IMG/VR virus record: IMGVR_UViG_3300007754_000019
Location: 1-42,423 of that record
From: a virus
Direction: 5' to 3' (one strand)
DNA length: 42,423 nucleotides
Positions 15,564 to 21,788 of the stretch are shown piece by piece. The translations under genes and the position numbers were made by a program. The notes beneath the pieces are model-generated. The model was not told the DNA's origin, searched no databases, and saw only the letters and a program-made list of their open reading frames with translations. Position 1 is the stretch's first letter. Each line of letters starts with the position of its first letter.

Positions 15564-17876
15564 CTACCCGTATGTCGTCCCATCTTGCCCTGCTTCATTT
15601 GCTAATCCGTGCGGAGATCTTGCGTTCTTGTTTCCATTATCAATATTAACATTAACCTGATTATTTTTCTGTGCTTGCAATTGTTTTTCAGTAAGATCAA
15701 CGAGTTTATCCAATTGTTGAGTTTGCTTTTTCACTTCTTGTAAGTTTTCATTAGCGGTATCTGACAAGCTTTTAGATGCTTCAGTTGCCCCAGTAGCAGA
15801 TTCACCTGTTTGTGCTATGCCTGCCTCGGCCAAGGCTGATATCTTTGTGGAAAGTCCTGCATGGCGCGCATCTGCACTTGATGTTGCTACTTTTGGTTTT
15901 GCTACTGGTGTACCAGGTGGTGGAGTATTTGGTTTTACTACTGCTGTAGGTTTTGCTTCCGAAGTACCACCCAGCACATCCTTCCTTATGTCGACGCGAT
16001 CTCCAGTCCCGCCAAACATTTCATGCATTGTGTCATACTGTTCTTGAATTAGATCTATAGATGTTTTCATAAAACCTGTAATTTTGTCACCTAATGTACC
16101 TGCCATTCTTGGAATAGTTCTGTAAGATACAAGTCCTTCGTCTTGTAGTTTTATTATCTCAGCTGAAAGTTCTTCATCAAACCCCGTTTTTTCTTTATAG
16201 GTTTTTAATTGTCCCTGGACCCAATTGATCAGTCCATCATCAGCGTTAAAGATAGTATCCAAAAACAATTCCCTGGCGCCAACTGCTATCTCGTCTTTCA
16301 GAACTCTGATATCAGTTGTTAGTTGGGTAGCTGCATCACCAATCGTTCCTACGAGTTTCCCGTCGACAATTTCTGCGTCAATACCCATTGCTTGATCATA
16401 AAAATGTTCAAATGCTGTCGAAAAGTTTACTGATTCTGTATCAACTATCCCGGCATGTTTGGCATATGCGTCTTGAATTGCATTAAATTTTGTAGTGGTT
16501 GCCTGTGCAGCTTCGAACAATGCTAACCCGATCGGTTGGCCAGCCGCGGCTAAAGGAGCAAAAGTATCTCTTGTTTTTTCTATGGCGTCTTCTAATTTGC
16601 CTAGACTTGCGTTAAAAATCTCGCCGGCGCCATCACCAGCAGATAACATATCTGAGGCTAGATCGTTATACATTTGTCCCATCGGAGTAGCCATCATCAT
16701 TCTAGCCTCTTTACCTTTCGGAACAACACCTGCAACTCTGGCTTTAAAGATCTCAGCGGCCGCCGGGCCGCCTGTTTCCATTGCCTTCTTGAGCCCGTCT
16801 GTCATTGCAGCCTGTTGTTCTGGGCCCATGTTCATAATAGCCGCCTGGAATTGCGCGTCAGATGCCAATTTTTGTTGTTCTTTCGCTAGCCGATCTTTAC
16901 TCTTACCAGTGAGTACTTCTAACTGTGATAATTGGTATATATAATCACCGGTCATATCTGCTTGCTCTTGAGCAGATAACGAACGAGTGCTATCAGCCAG
17001 AGAAGCATTATTCAGCATGGTTGCCGATAACTCTAATGCATCTTCTACATCCATACCCATCAATTCTATTGTGCGTCTAAACGACATTCCGGATGTTGTA
17101 TGACGTCGGCCAACGTCTGAAAGTACGCCACCTAAAGTAACTAATCTTTCAGCACCTAGTTGTGCTGTTCCTCCAAACATAGACAATGTTTCAGAATTTC
17201 TTTTCATTAAAGCATTAAATTCTGTTTGTGTCAAAGTTGTTGTTGTGATGGCCTTCGCATACGTTTCTAGACTTCTACCAAAAGGTATACCTGCTGTGGT
17301 TATCTCGTTTAGTCCATCTAAATATCCGCCGTACACTTCTTCAGCAATTCCGAGCGCCGCGCCGCCGGCGCCGCCCACAACAGAACCTACCATCGCACCG
17401 GCGCTGCCGAATCTAGCTCCCGCGGTACCGCCCAACCCAGCGCCGGCGGCCATAAAAGGAACCTTGGCAAGAATCGACTTAAAGACTCCCGCGATCGCAG
17501 ACATAATACCACCTTGATCGTCATCCTTATCTTTGTCATCTCCATCTGAATCTGGCTTAGTTAGTTTTCCATCTTTAACAATTTTATCTATATTGCCCAT
17601 CGCAATGACCATTGCTCCGGCGCTTGCGGAAAAGGTCATGCCGGCCTTGGTTATTTCTACAGCGGCACCGCCGAGAGATTTGGTCAATCCGTTTAATGCT
17701 TCTCCAAATGCCTCTGCACTATCACCAGCATAGGATATTTGTCTTCCAGAAACCCTCGCAACTCGCGAAATGTAATTTAACTCTGTAGACGCACGATCCG
17801 CAGAGTCAGAGACACTTCTAAATAGCGCATCTATAGATCGTTTGGTTTCTCGTAAAATTGCGTCGTCGTCTGCCAT
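15564..17876 (-). CDS. Tail tape-measure-like protein (gp29 position, 770 aa)
   Basis: The protein has a helical N-terminus (RSIDALFRSVSDSADRASTEL), a Gly/Ala-rich hydrophobic segment at about residues 124-185 (for example AGAGLGGTAGARFGSAGAM, with glycine-zipper character), long helical Ala/Glu/Lys regions, a Pro/Thr linker near 645-665, and a final coiled coil (EVKKQTQQLDKLVDLTEKQL) with a conserved-looking tail. Length and pattern fit a tail tape measure, which T4 calls gp29. It is divergent from gp26, whose frameshift extension resembles tail-assembly chaperones; tape-measure and chaperone genes are normally neighbours. A late promoter lies at 17920-17927. No clear Shine-Dalgarno precedes the start. 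T4 gp29 is 590 aa, so a longer tail is possible. Confidence 0.7.
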   Translation of the reverse strand: MADDDAILRETKRSIDALFRSVSDSADRASTELNYISRVARVSGRQISYAGDSAEAFGEALNGLTKSLGGAAVEITKAGMTFSASAGAMVIAMGNIDKIVKDGKLTKPDSDGDDKDKDDDQGGIMSAIAGVFKSILAKVPFMAAGAGLGGTAGARFGSAGAMVGSVVGGAGGAALGIAEEVYGGYLDGLNEITTAGIPFGRSLETYAKAITTTTLTQTEFNALMKRNSETLSMFGGTAQLGAERLVTLGGVLSDVGRRHTTSGMSFRRTIELMGMDVEDALELSATMLNNASLADSTRSLSAQEQADMTGDYIYQLSQLEVLTGKSKDRLAKEQQKLASDAQFQAAIMNMGPEQQAAMTDGLKKAMETGGPAAAEIFKARVAGVVPKGKEARMMMATPMGQMYNDLASDMLSAGDGAGEIFNASLGKLEDAIEKTRDTFAPLAAAGQPIGLALFEAAQATTTKFNAIQDAYAKHAGIVDTESVNFSTAFEHFYDQAMGIDAEIVDGKLVGTIGDAATQLTTDIRVLKDEIAVGARELFLDTIFNADDGLINWVQGQLKTYKEKTGFDEELSAEIIKLQDEGLVSYRTIPRMAGTLGDKITGFMKTSIDLIQEQYDTMHEMFGGTGDRVDIRKDVLGGTSEAKPTAVVKPNTPPPGTPVAKPKVATSSADARHAGLSTKISALAEAGIAQTGESATGATEASKSLSDTANENLQEVKKQTQQLDKLVDLTEKQLQAQKNNQVNVNIDNGNKNARSPHGLANEAGQDGTTYG

Positions 17877-17887
17877 AATAATATGCG

Positions 17888-17910
17888 TATATTATAAAAT
17901 AAGGTAAATA
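17888..17910 (+). promoter_or_regulatory. 23-bp element upstream of gp26, shared with gp20
   Basis: The sequence TATATTATAAAATA followed by AGGTAAATA lies 39 nt before the gp26 start codon and matches the element before gp20 at 22 of 23 bases. No exact TATAAATA is found on the plus strand here, so this is the best promoter candidate for gp26. Its complement is also within the leader of the divergent tape-measure transcript. Confidence 0.5.
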
Positions 17911-17919
17911 TCGCTATAT

Positions 17920-17927
17920 TATTTATA
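17920..17927 (-). promoter_or_regulatory. T4-type late promoter TATAAATA
   Basis: The exact octamer on the minus strand lies 43 nt before the tape-measure start codon at 17876, in the divergent control region between that gene and gp26. Confidence 0.78.
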
Positions 17928-17949
17928 CATCAAATTTTGAGGATTTCAA

Positions 17950-18789
17950 ATGAGTAGTTTATTAGAACAATATTATCGCCAACCTGAGATTTATATCTCA
18001 TTACCTAACGAAGGTAAATTTTATCCTGCAGGATCTATAGAAATTTCCGAATCCGGCGAGATTCCTGTTTTTGCTATGACAGCCAAGGATGACATTGTAC
18101 TTAAAACGCCTGATGCTTTGATATCAGGTGAAGCAATTGCACAAGTTATAAAAAGTTGTGTTCCTGCTATTAAAGATCCATGGCAAGTACCTGCTACTGA
18201 TATTGATTTCATTTTAGTAGCAATTCGAATTGCGTCTTATGGTAATGACATGGAATTGAATTTTTCATGTCCTAAATGTGAAGAAAAATTTGATTATCAA
18301 ATAGGTTTAGAATATTATATTAATAAACTAGGTGATATATCCTTTGAACCTGAACAAATCTTAATTCCTTATGGCCAAGTTAAAATACATATTAAACCAT
18401 TAAATTATTTGGATTTGTCGTTAATTCAAAGACGCACATTCGAAGAACAACGTGCAATTGAGGCAGTGGGTTCAATGGAGGAAAAAACAGAAGAAGAAAA
18501 GCAAGAAATGTATAATGAAATACTAAATACAATGACCGATATAAACATCAACGCTATTTCTTCAGGTGTTAAAGCAATTGAACTTCCAGATGGCACTATG
18601 GTTGATGATCAAGAAGAAATTATTAATTTTGTTAATAATTCTAGTGTAAGATTATTCAAAAAAATTACAGGCGCTATTCAAGAAATTAAAGACAAAACAG
18701 TATTAGACCCTATTGATGTAAAATGCCCTGAATGTTCCCATGAGTTTACTAGTCCTATAATTTTTGATTACGCAAATTTTTTCGCCTAA
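17950..18789 (+). CDS. 26: Baseplate hub/tail-assembly chaperone-like protein gp26
   Basis: The 279-aa protein resembles the T4 gp26 baseplate family as found in marine phages: N-terminal YYRQPEIYISLPNEGKFYP followed by IPVFAMTAKDDIVLKTPDAL and a C-terminal alpha/beta region. Two CxxC pairs (CPKC at 107-110 and CPEC at 259-262) suggest a bound zinc. GAGG lies 9 nt before the start. The ORF ends ANFFA-stop, but the last codons contain the heptamer A AAT TTT, and the -1 frame stays open for 77 more codons with coding-like sequence and no start codon of its own near the junction. The gene therefore probably makes two products, as tail-assembly chaperone genes do in many long-tailed phages. Confidence 0.8.
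   Translation: MSSLLEQYYRQPEIYISLPNEGKFYPAGSIEISESGEIPVFAMTAKDDIVLKTPDALISGEAIAQVIKSCVPAIKDPWQVPATDIDFILVAIRIASYGNDMELNFSCPKCEEKFDYQIGLEYYINKLGDISFEPEQILIPYGQVKIHIKPLNYLDLSLIQRRTFEEQRAIEAVGSMEEKTEEEKQEMYNEILNTMTDININAISSGVKAIELPDGTMVDDQEEIINFVNNSSVRLFKKITGAIQEIKDKTVLDPIDVKCPECSHEFTSPIIFDYANFFA
18774..18780 (+). promoter_or_regulatory. Probable -1 programmed frameshift site A AAT TTT
   Basis: In the gp26 frame the end reads GCA AAT TTT TTC GCC TAA. The heptamer A-AAT-TTT fits the X-XXY-YYZ rule, allowing both tRNAs to slip back one base to AAA and TTT. The zero-frame stop follows two codons later (18787-18789), and the -1 frame continues to 19013. Confidence 0.7.
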
Positions 18790-19013
18790 GGCTTCTATCA
18801 TTAAAATACGAAGAAATATTAGAGTTAATTACTAATTACGAAAATCAGGTAGAAGCCATAAAAAAAGAAATATACAGTTTTGCATGGCATATGCGAGGTG
18901 GATTTACTATCAATGAGATGTTCAACACTTCCGCAAAGGAAAGAAAAGTACTTTCTGACATTATTGAAGAACATATGAAAACAACAAAACAATCAGGTTT
19001 ACCATATTTCTAA
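18780..19013 (+). CDS. C-terminal extension of gp26 made by -1 frameshift (77 aa)
   Basis: In the frame -1 to gp26, codons from 18780 read FRLRLLSLKYEEILELITNY, then a helix (ENQVEAIKKEIYSFAWHMRG), then GFTINEMFNTSAKERKVLSD, and stop at 19011-19013. There is no ATG, GTG or TTG with a ribosome site near the beginning; the first ATG (in HMRGG) is in the middle and has no Shine-Dalgarno. Frameshifting from gp26 residue 277 would give a 354-aa fusion. The helical pattern with an aromatic-W/M-R-G-G turn is like the second domain of tail-assembly chaperones (lambda gpG-T type). T4 encodes the separate protein gp51 next to gp26; whether this segment is its counterpart cannot be settled here. Confidence 0.7.
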   Translation, partial: FRLRLLSLKYEEILELITNYENQVEAIKKEIYSFAWHMRGGFTINEMFNTSAKERKVLSDIIEEHMKTTKQSGLPYF

Positions 19014-19129
19014 TGGAACAAGAGAACGAAAAAAAGCAGAATGAAGGCTTAGGATTACTTGGGGCAATATTCAGTCTATTCATCGGCTACAAAGCAGGCA
19101 AGAAAGCTGGTAAATGGCCCTGCATTTAA
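19013..19129 (+). CDS. 38-aa small membrane-like protein
   Basis: The ATG overlaps the stop of the gp26 frameshift extension (TAATG), so it is translationally coupled. The product has a charged N-terminus (MEQENEKKQNEG), one short hydrophobic helix (LGLLGAIFSLFIGY) and a basic C-terminus (KAGKKAGKWPCI). It looks like a single-pass membrane peptide. The IGYKAGKK segment resembles IGYNVGKK in the convergent 37-aa ORF 55 bp downstream. Function unknown; the coupling argues that it is really translated. Confidence 0.55.
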   Translation: MEQENEKKQNEGLGLLGAIFSLFIGYKAGKKAGKWPCI

Positions 19130-19153
19130 ATAATTTAACGTAAGTATTAATAT

Positions 19154-19170
19154 ACCAGGCGTCGCCTGGT
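19154..19170. terminator. Hairpin between two convergent small genes
   Basis: A 7-bp perfect stem (ACCAGGC / GCCTGGT) encloses a 3-nt loop, in the 54-bp space between the plus-strand 38-aa ORF and the minus-strand 37-aa ORF. Neither side has a strong T run, so it is a weak or bidirectional terminator candidate. Confidence 0.4.
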
Positions 19171-19183
19171 GTCGGATTAAAAA

Positions 19184-19297
19184 CTAAATGACTTTTATAT
19201 GCATTTTAGTTTTTTTGCCTACGTTGTAACCTATTCCAAATGATATTGCTATCACTGTACAAATGGCTAGTATATGCCAGATTAAAAATGAGCTCAT
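19184..19297 (-). CDS. 37-aa small membrane protein
   Basis: The ORF has a good ribosome site (GGAG, 8 nt before ATG 19297). The product MSSFLIWHILAICTVIAISF... has one clear hydrophobic segment (about residues 4-25) followed by GIGYNVGKKTKMHIKVI, a basic cytoplasmic-type tail. It looks like a single-pass inner-membrane peptide. Its GY-x-x-GKK motif right after the helix is shared with the convergent 38-aa protein at 19013-19129. It lies 32 bp after the 189-aa gene on the same strand and is probably in the same late transcript. Function unknown. Confidence 0.6.
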   Translation of the reverse strand: MSSFLIWHILAICTVIAISFGIGYNVGKKTKMHIKVI

Positions 19298-19329
19298 TTT
19301 ATTCTCCTTGTGAATTATTTCTTGCTTGG

Positions 19330-19899
19330 TTACTCGACATATTTTTTAAATTCTTCTGGAACTTCATCAAATCGCCAAAGTGTAACCCATTCTAAATATT
19401 CTTTAGGCCAATTTTTATAATAGTTTGTATTTTTTGCCAATTGCACTGATGCGTTATTTAATACATCTAATCGTGCCATTAACACTAATGCAGATTTGCC
19501 AAAATTAAACATTAAATCACCAATTTGTTCTATATGTCCCGGATGGTCATCAAGTATCGCTAAATTTAATGGATTTGCATATTCATTAATTTTTTCTGAA
19601 ATGTCTTGATATTCTTCAACCGTATACCTGTCAGTGGGTGTTATAACCGCTAATACTTCAACATTACCACGGTCATCACGATCTGTCCAGTTGTCAACAT
19701 ATTCTTTTAATTTTTCTAAAAGATTGTCATTGACTACTTTTATTCGTACTGTGTCATTTTCCAATGCAGGGGGTGCATATGGACATACTGGTAAGTTATC
19801 TAACTCGGGAAATTCTTTGACAATAAAAGTTCTAATCCAATGTTTTAGTTCTTCTATTTTTTCTACGGCTTCTGCCGGGGTCCAATCGGTTTCGTTCAT
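19330..19899 (-). CDS. Unknown soluble 189-aa protein
   Basis: I do not recognise a family. The protein is acidic and mixed alpha/beta, starts MNETDWTPAEAVEKIEELKH, contains VCPYAPPALENDTVRIKVV (a CPYAP motif) and a VLAVITPTDRYTVEEYQDIS region, and ends with KEYLEWVTLWRFDEVPEEF. No signal peptide or membrane segment is seen. The start has an excellent GGAGG 6 nt upstream, and an exact late promoter lies at 19980-19987, so it is expressed late. A diverged copy of its last ~20 residues is found in the opposite orientation at 20091-20153. Confidence 0.75.
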   Translation of the reverse strand: MNETDWTPAEAVEKIEELKHWIRTFIVKEFPELDNLPVCPYAPPALENDTVRIKVVNDNLLEKLKEYVDNWTDRDDRGNVEVLAVITPTDRYTVEEYQDISEKINEYANPLNLAILDDHPGHIEQIGDLMFNFGKSALVLMARLDVLNNASVQLAKNTNYYKNWPKEYLEWVTLWRFDEVPEEFKKYVE

Positions 19900-19973
19900 A
19901 ATAATCCTCCTTTCATTTGTTAAACGAAATTTGGACTTTCTTTTGAAATAACCTGCCGTCCGAAAAGGTTATA

Positions 19974-20005
19974 TAAAACTATTTATATCATTATAAATAG
20001 TTTTA
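19974..20005. promoter_or_regulatory. Back-to-back T4-type late promoters in a 14-bp inverted repeat
   Basis: The stem TAAAACTATTTATA and its exact complement are separated by only TCAT. Each arm contains one TATAAATA: 19980-19987 reading minus (toward the 189-aa gene) and 19992-19999 reading plus (toward the remnant ORF at 20032-20165). The perfect symmetry suggests that an inverted duplication created both the promoter pair and the gene fragment. Confidence 0.78.
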
Positions 20006-20031
20006 ACTATTTATGAGGCAGATATAAAACT

Positions 20032-20165
20032 ATGAACCCATTTTATACACTTATTCCGAGTAATAAAATTGCGCTCTCTGACAAGCATTCGCAGATTACT
20101 TAGAGTGGGTTACGCTTTGGCGTTTTAAGGAAGTTCCTGAGGATCTAAAGAAGTTAACGCCTTAA
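20032..20165 (+). pseudogene. Remnant: inverted C-terminal copy of the 189-aa gene
   Basis: In one plus-strand frame, 20091-20165 encodes ADYLEWVTLWRFKEVPEDLKKLTP and stop. Over 20 residues it matches the end of the 189-aa protein at 16 positions; 8 of the 12 differing codons are synonymous, showing past protein-level selection. That frame is blocked by TGA at 20079-20081 and has no start. A separate ATG at 20032, 32 nt after a plus-strand late promoter, opens 23 codons (MNPFYTLIPSNKIALSDKHS...) in the frame one base ahead and stops at 20101-20103. A single-base indel (real or an assembly error) would join them into a ~45-aa protein. Its 3' end overlaps the opposite-strand ATE-like gene. Confidence 0.6.
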
Positions 20166-20832
20166 AACTTCTTATTTTACTGTCGCGTTTACATAACTTA
20201 ATATACATTTCAACATCGTCGCTCCATTCCATACCAGTCCACCATTCGAATCCAGGAAATTGGGATTTGTAAATACTGCTCTGTTCATATCCCGGGCCAG
20301 TGTATAGATACTTGTATCCGTTATGTTTTGCCCACCATATTTCATGCTCTAAACTAATAGTACCTAAATGTAAATCAGGATTATGGTAATTCCAAATAAA
20401 GAAATGTGTTTCTACATCATTACTGTAATTGAGTAACTTTGTAATAGCAACTATTTTTCCGTTATCTTTATAAAGAATATATTTGAATCGATCACAGTCC
20501 TCGTCTATAGAATATAAATCTTTATAATTATTTCTTTGCAGATATGCGTTTAGAATTTTTTTAATTACTTTCGGTTTTTTATCGACAATTTTCCATTCTA
20601 AATCTATCGAATTATAATTGGTTTTTTCTAGACAGATTCGAGTATTACGTGACATGAACCAATGCTCTTTTCCATTTTCAATATAAAGAGAAAATCCGTC
20701 TTGTAACGCCTGACTCTCCTCCCATAGCTCGACATTATCAAGGAATATATTGTTTATTATTACATCACGAGTTTCTTGTTTACCGAAGTAAGTTGATATT
20801 TTTATTTGCATTATGAGATGAACTACGTTCAT
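20125..20832 (-). CDS. Aminoacyl-transferase-like protein (ATE/Bpt, GNAT-fold C-domain)
   Basis: The 235-aa protein has a C-terminal region resembling arginyl/leucyl-tRNA-protein transferases of the N-end rule: IVAITKLLNYSNDVETHFFI..., then HNPDLHLGTISLEHEIWWAK, then HNGYKYLYTGPGYEQSSIYK and SQFPGFEWWTG (about residues 127-200). This follows the family order (phenylalanine-rich strand, D-P-D-x-x-LGT, helix, LYLGY-type strand, K-x-x-F-x-P). The N-terminal cysteine-rich tRNA/oxygen-sensing domain of full ATE is not evident, and the protein is short, so the substrate is uncertain. Start: ATG 20832 or the later ATG 20811 (MQIKIS); neither has a good ribosome site. Two hairpins overlap the 5' end. 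Its last ~14 codons overlap the plus-strand remnant. Confidence 0.6.
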   Translation of the reverse strand: MNVVHLIMQIKISTYFGKQETRDVIINNIFLDNVELWEESQALQDGFSLYIENGKEHWFMSRNTRICLEKTNYNSIDLEWKIVDKKPKVIKKILNAYLQRNNYKDLYSIDEDCDRFKYILYKDNGKIVAITKLLNYSNDVETHFFIWNYHNPDLHLGTISLEHEIWWAKHNGYKYLYTGPGYEQSSIYKSQFPGFEWWTGMEWSDDVEMYIKLCKRDSKIRSFKALTSLDPQELP

Positions 20833-20859
20833 CTAGTTCTTCGCTTTCGCTCGAACTAG
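20816..20859. repeat. Tandem hairpins over the ATE-like gene start
   Basis: AGATGAAC-TAC-GTTCATCT (20816-20834) is a perfect 8-bp stem that contains the first candidate ATG of the ATE-like gene. Next to it CTAGTTC and GAACTAG (20833-20859) form a 7-bp stem around a 13-nt loop. They could mask or expose the start site. Confidence 0.5.
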
Positions 20860-21251
20860 GTATAATTTGAAAAGTCTTTTTTATATTTAACATTGTTATT
20901 TTTATTTAATTTTTTCCTGAAGTTTTGCTCACACTCCACCCGACTGGGTGAAGTGTGGATTTGACTTTTTCCTTCGGTCTTGTCCTATAAACTGTTGTGG
21001 ATTATCTAACGACGTGGAAGCGGTTGTCCTGTACTCCCTACCACAGTCTCCTGGCTATCACGCCAACAAACGGTATCTACTAAATGCTACAGTTTCAACA
21101 AATAATAGACGCGAGGTTCTTACCCTCGTCTTTTTAGCCCATGCTATAGTGGTTTGTATCATCTCCGGAATCTCAATGTGCCTTTGCTACACCGTCAAGG
21201 AGAGCGGGTCTTAGCCGCATTGTGGATATTATGTGTGCCTGTGTGTTGCCT
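20833..21251. other. ~420-bp structured non-coding region, possible small RNA
   Basis: No credible gene lies here. It is visibly richer in G+C than its neighbours and holds strong secondary structure. A 12-bp stem with one mismatch spans 20930-20957 (CACACTCCACCC / GGGTGAAGTGTG). A plus-strand terminator-like hairpin with TTTTT lies at 21108-21135. A TATAAT box occurs at 20861-20866 on the plus strand, though without a good -35. Together they outline a possible plus-strand RNA of about 260 nt. I could not match it to tRNA, tmRNA, RNase P or a known riboswitch. Confidence 0.45.
21108..21135 (+). terminator. Terminator-like hairpin in the structured region
   Basis: On the plus strand GAC-(GC)-GAGG pairs with CCTCGTC (7 bp with a 2-nt bulge), followed directly by TTTTT. 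There is no convincing plus-strand protein gene upstream, so it may end a non-coding transcript. Confidence 0.5.
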
Positions 21252-21785
21252 TTAATTTTTAGATGATAGTCTTGATTTATATGTGGTTGGGTTACTTGAG
21301 AATGTTTTAACACGGTCAGCATTTTTGCTCCAAAACATATCATAGTCGCAAAAAATCCAACCTTTGTAATTAATGTGCCTGTCAAATTTAAATGGTGGGT
21401 ATTTGTTTTCAATTGCTACGTATTTGCCTTTTCTATTGATTTTTATTATTAGTATGTTAAAGTCGTTTTCGTCTGCAGGTTCTAATAATTGCTCTATCCA
21501 TTGATCTAACTTATTCACATCCTGTGAAAATAAATGATGGAATGGAAAGTCGCCGTATGCCTTACACTCAATATTAAGTAAAGGGAAACTTGGACCTGGT
21601 ACTATATCTCCCTTGAAAGATCTTATTTGTCCTTCATGAAGATATTCCTTTCTCGCTTTATTAGACCCCCCAATATAGGAACCACTGTGCGGAACACGAA
21701 TAAACGTTTCGCCGTATATTTCGGTTAAATGTTTAGCAACATCGCGCTCCCACGTGGAGCCTTTTATTTTCTGCTTGCTAGGCAT
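21252..21785 (-). CDS. PD-(D/E)XK nuclease, Hjc-like Holliday-junction resolvase
   Basis: The 177-aa protein has the core of Hjc/MRR-type PD-(D/E)XK nucleases: KGSTWERDVAKHL (E13), a RVPHSGSYIGG loop typical of resolvases, KGDIV (D60), and NIECKAYG (E73-x-K75). The C-terminal half continues the fold (DFNILIIKINRKGKYVAIEN). These enzymes cut branched DNA; T4 uses the unrelated endonuclease VII (gp49), so this may be its replacement in resolving concatemers before packaging (inference). It follows the Hc1-like gene by 3 nt and lies downstream of gp46 and gp47, forming a recombination/DNA-handling operon. No strong ribosome site, so coupling is likely. Confidence 0.75.
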   Translation of the reverse strand: MPSKQKIKGSTWERDVAKHLTEIYGETFIRVPHSGSYIGGSNKARKEYLHEGQIRSFKGDIVPGPSFPLLNIECKAYGDFPFHHLFSQDVNKLDQWIEQLLEPADENDFNILIIKINRKGKYVAIENKYPPFKFDRHINYKGWIFCDYDMFWSKNADRVKTFSSNPTTYKSRLSSKN

Positions 21786-21788
21786 TAA

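Noticed and set aside
20948-21214. 88-codon plus-strand frame starting with GTG in the structured region
   Set aside because: No ribosome site, the start lies inside a hairpin, it reads through a terminator, and the product (Cys/Val/Leu-rich, no motif) does not look like a real protein.
20833-21251. tRNA or tmRNA in the structured region
   Set aside because: No GTTCRANYC-type T-loop, no acceptor pairing and no tag reading frame could be found on either strand by eye.
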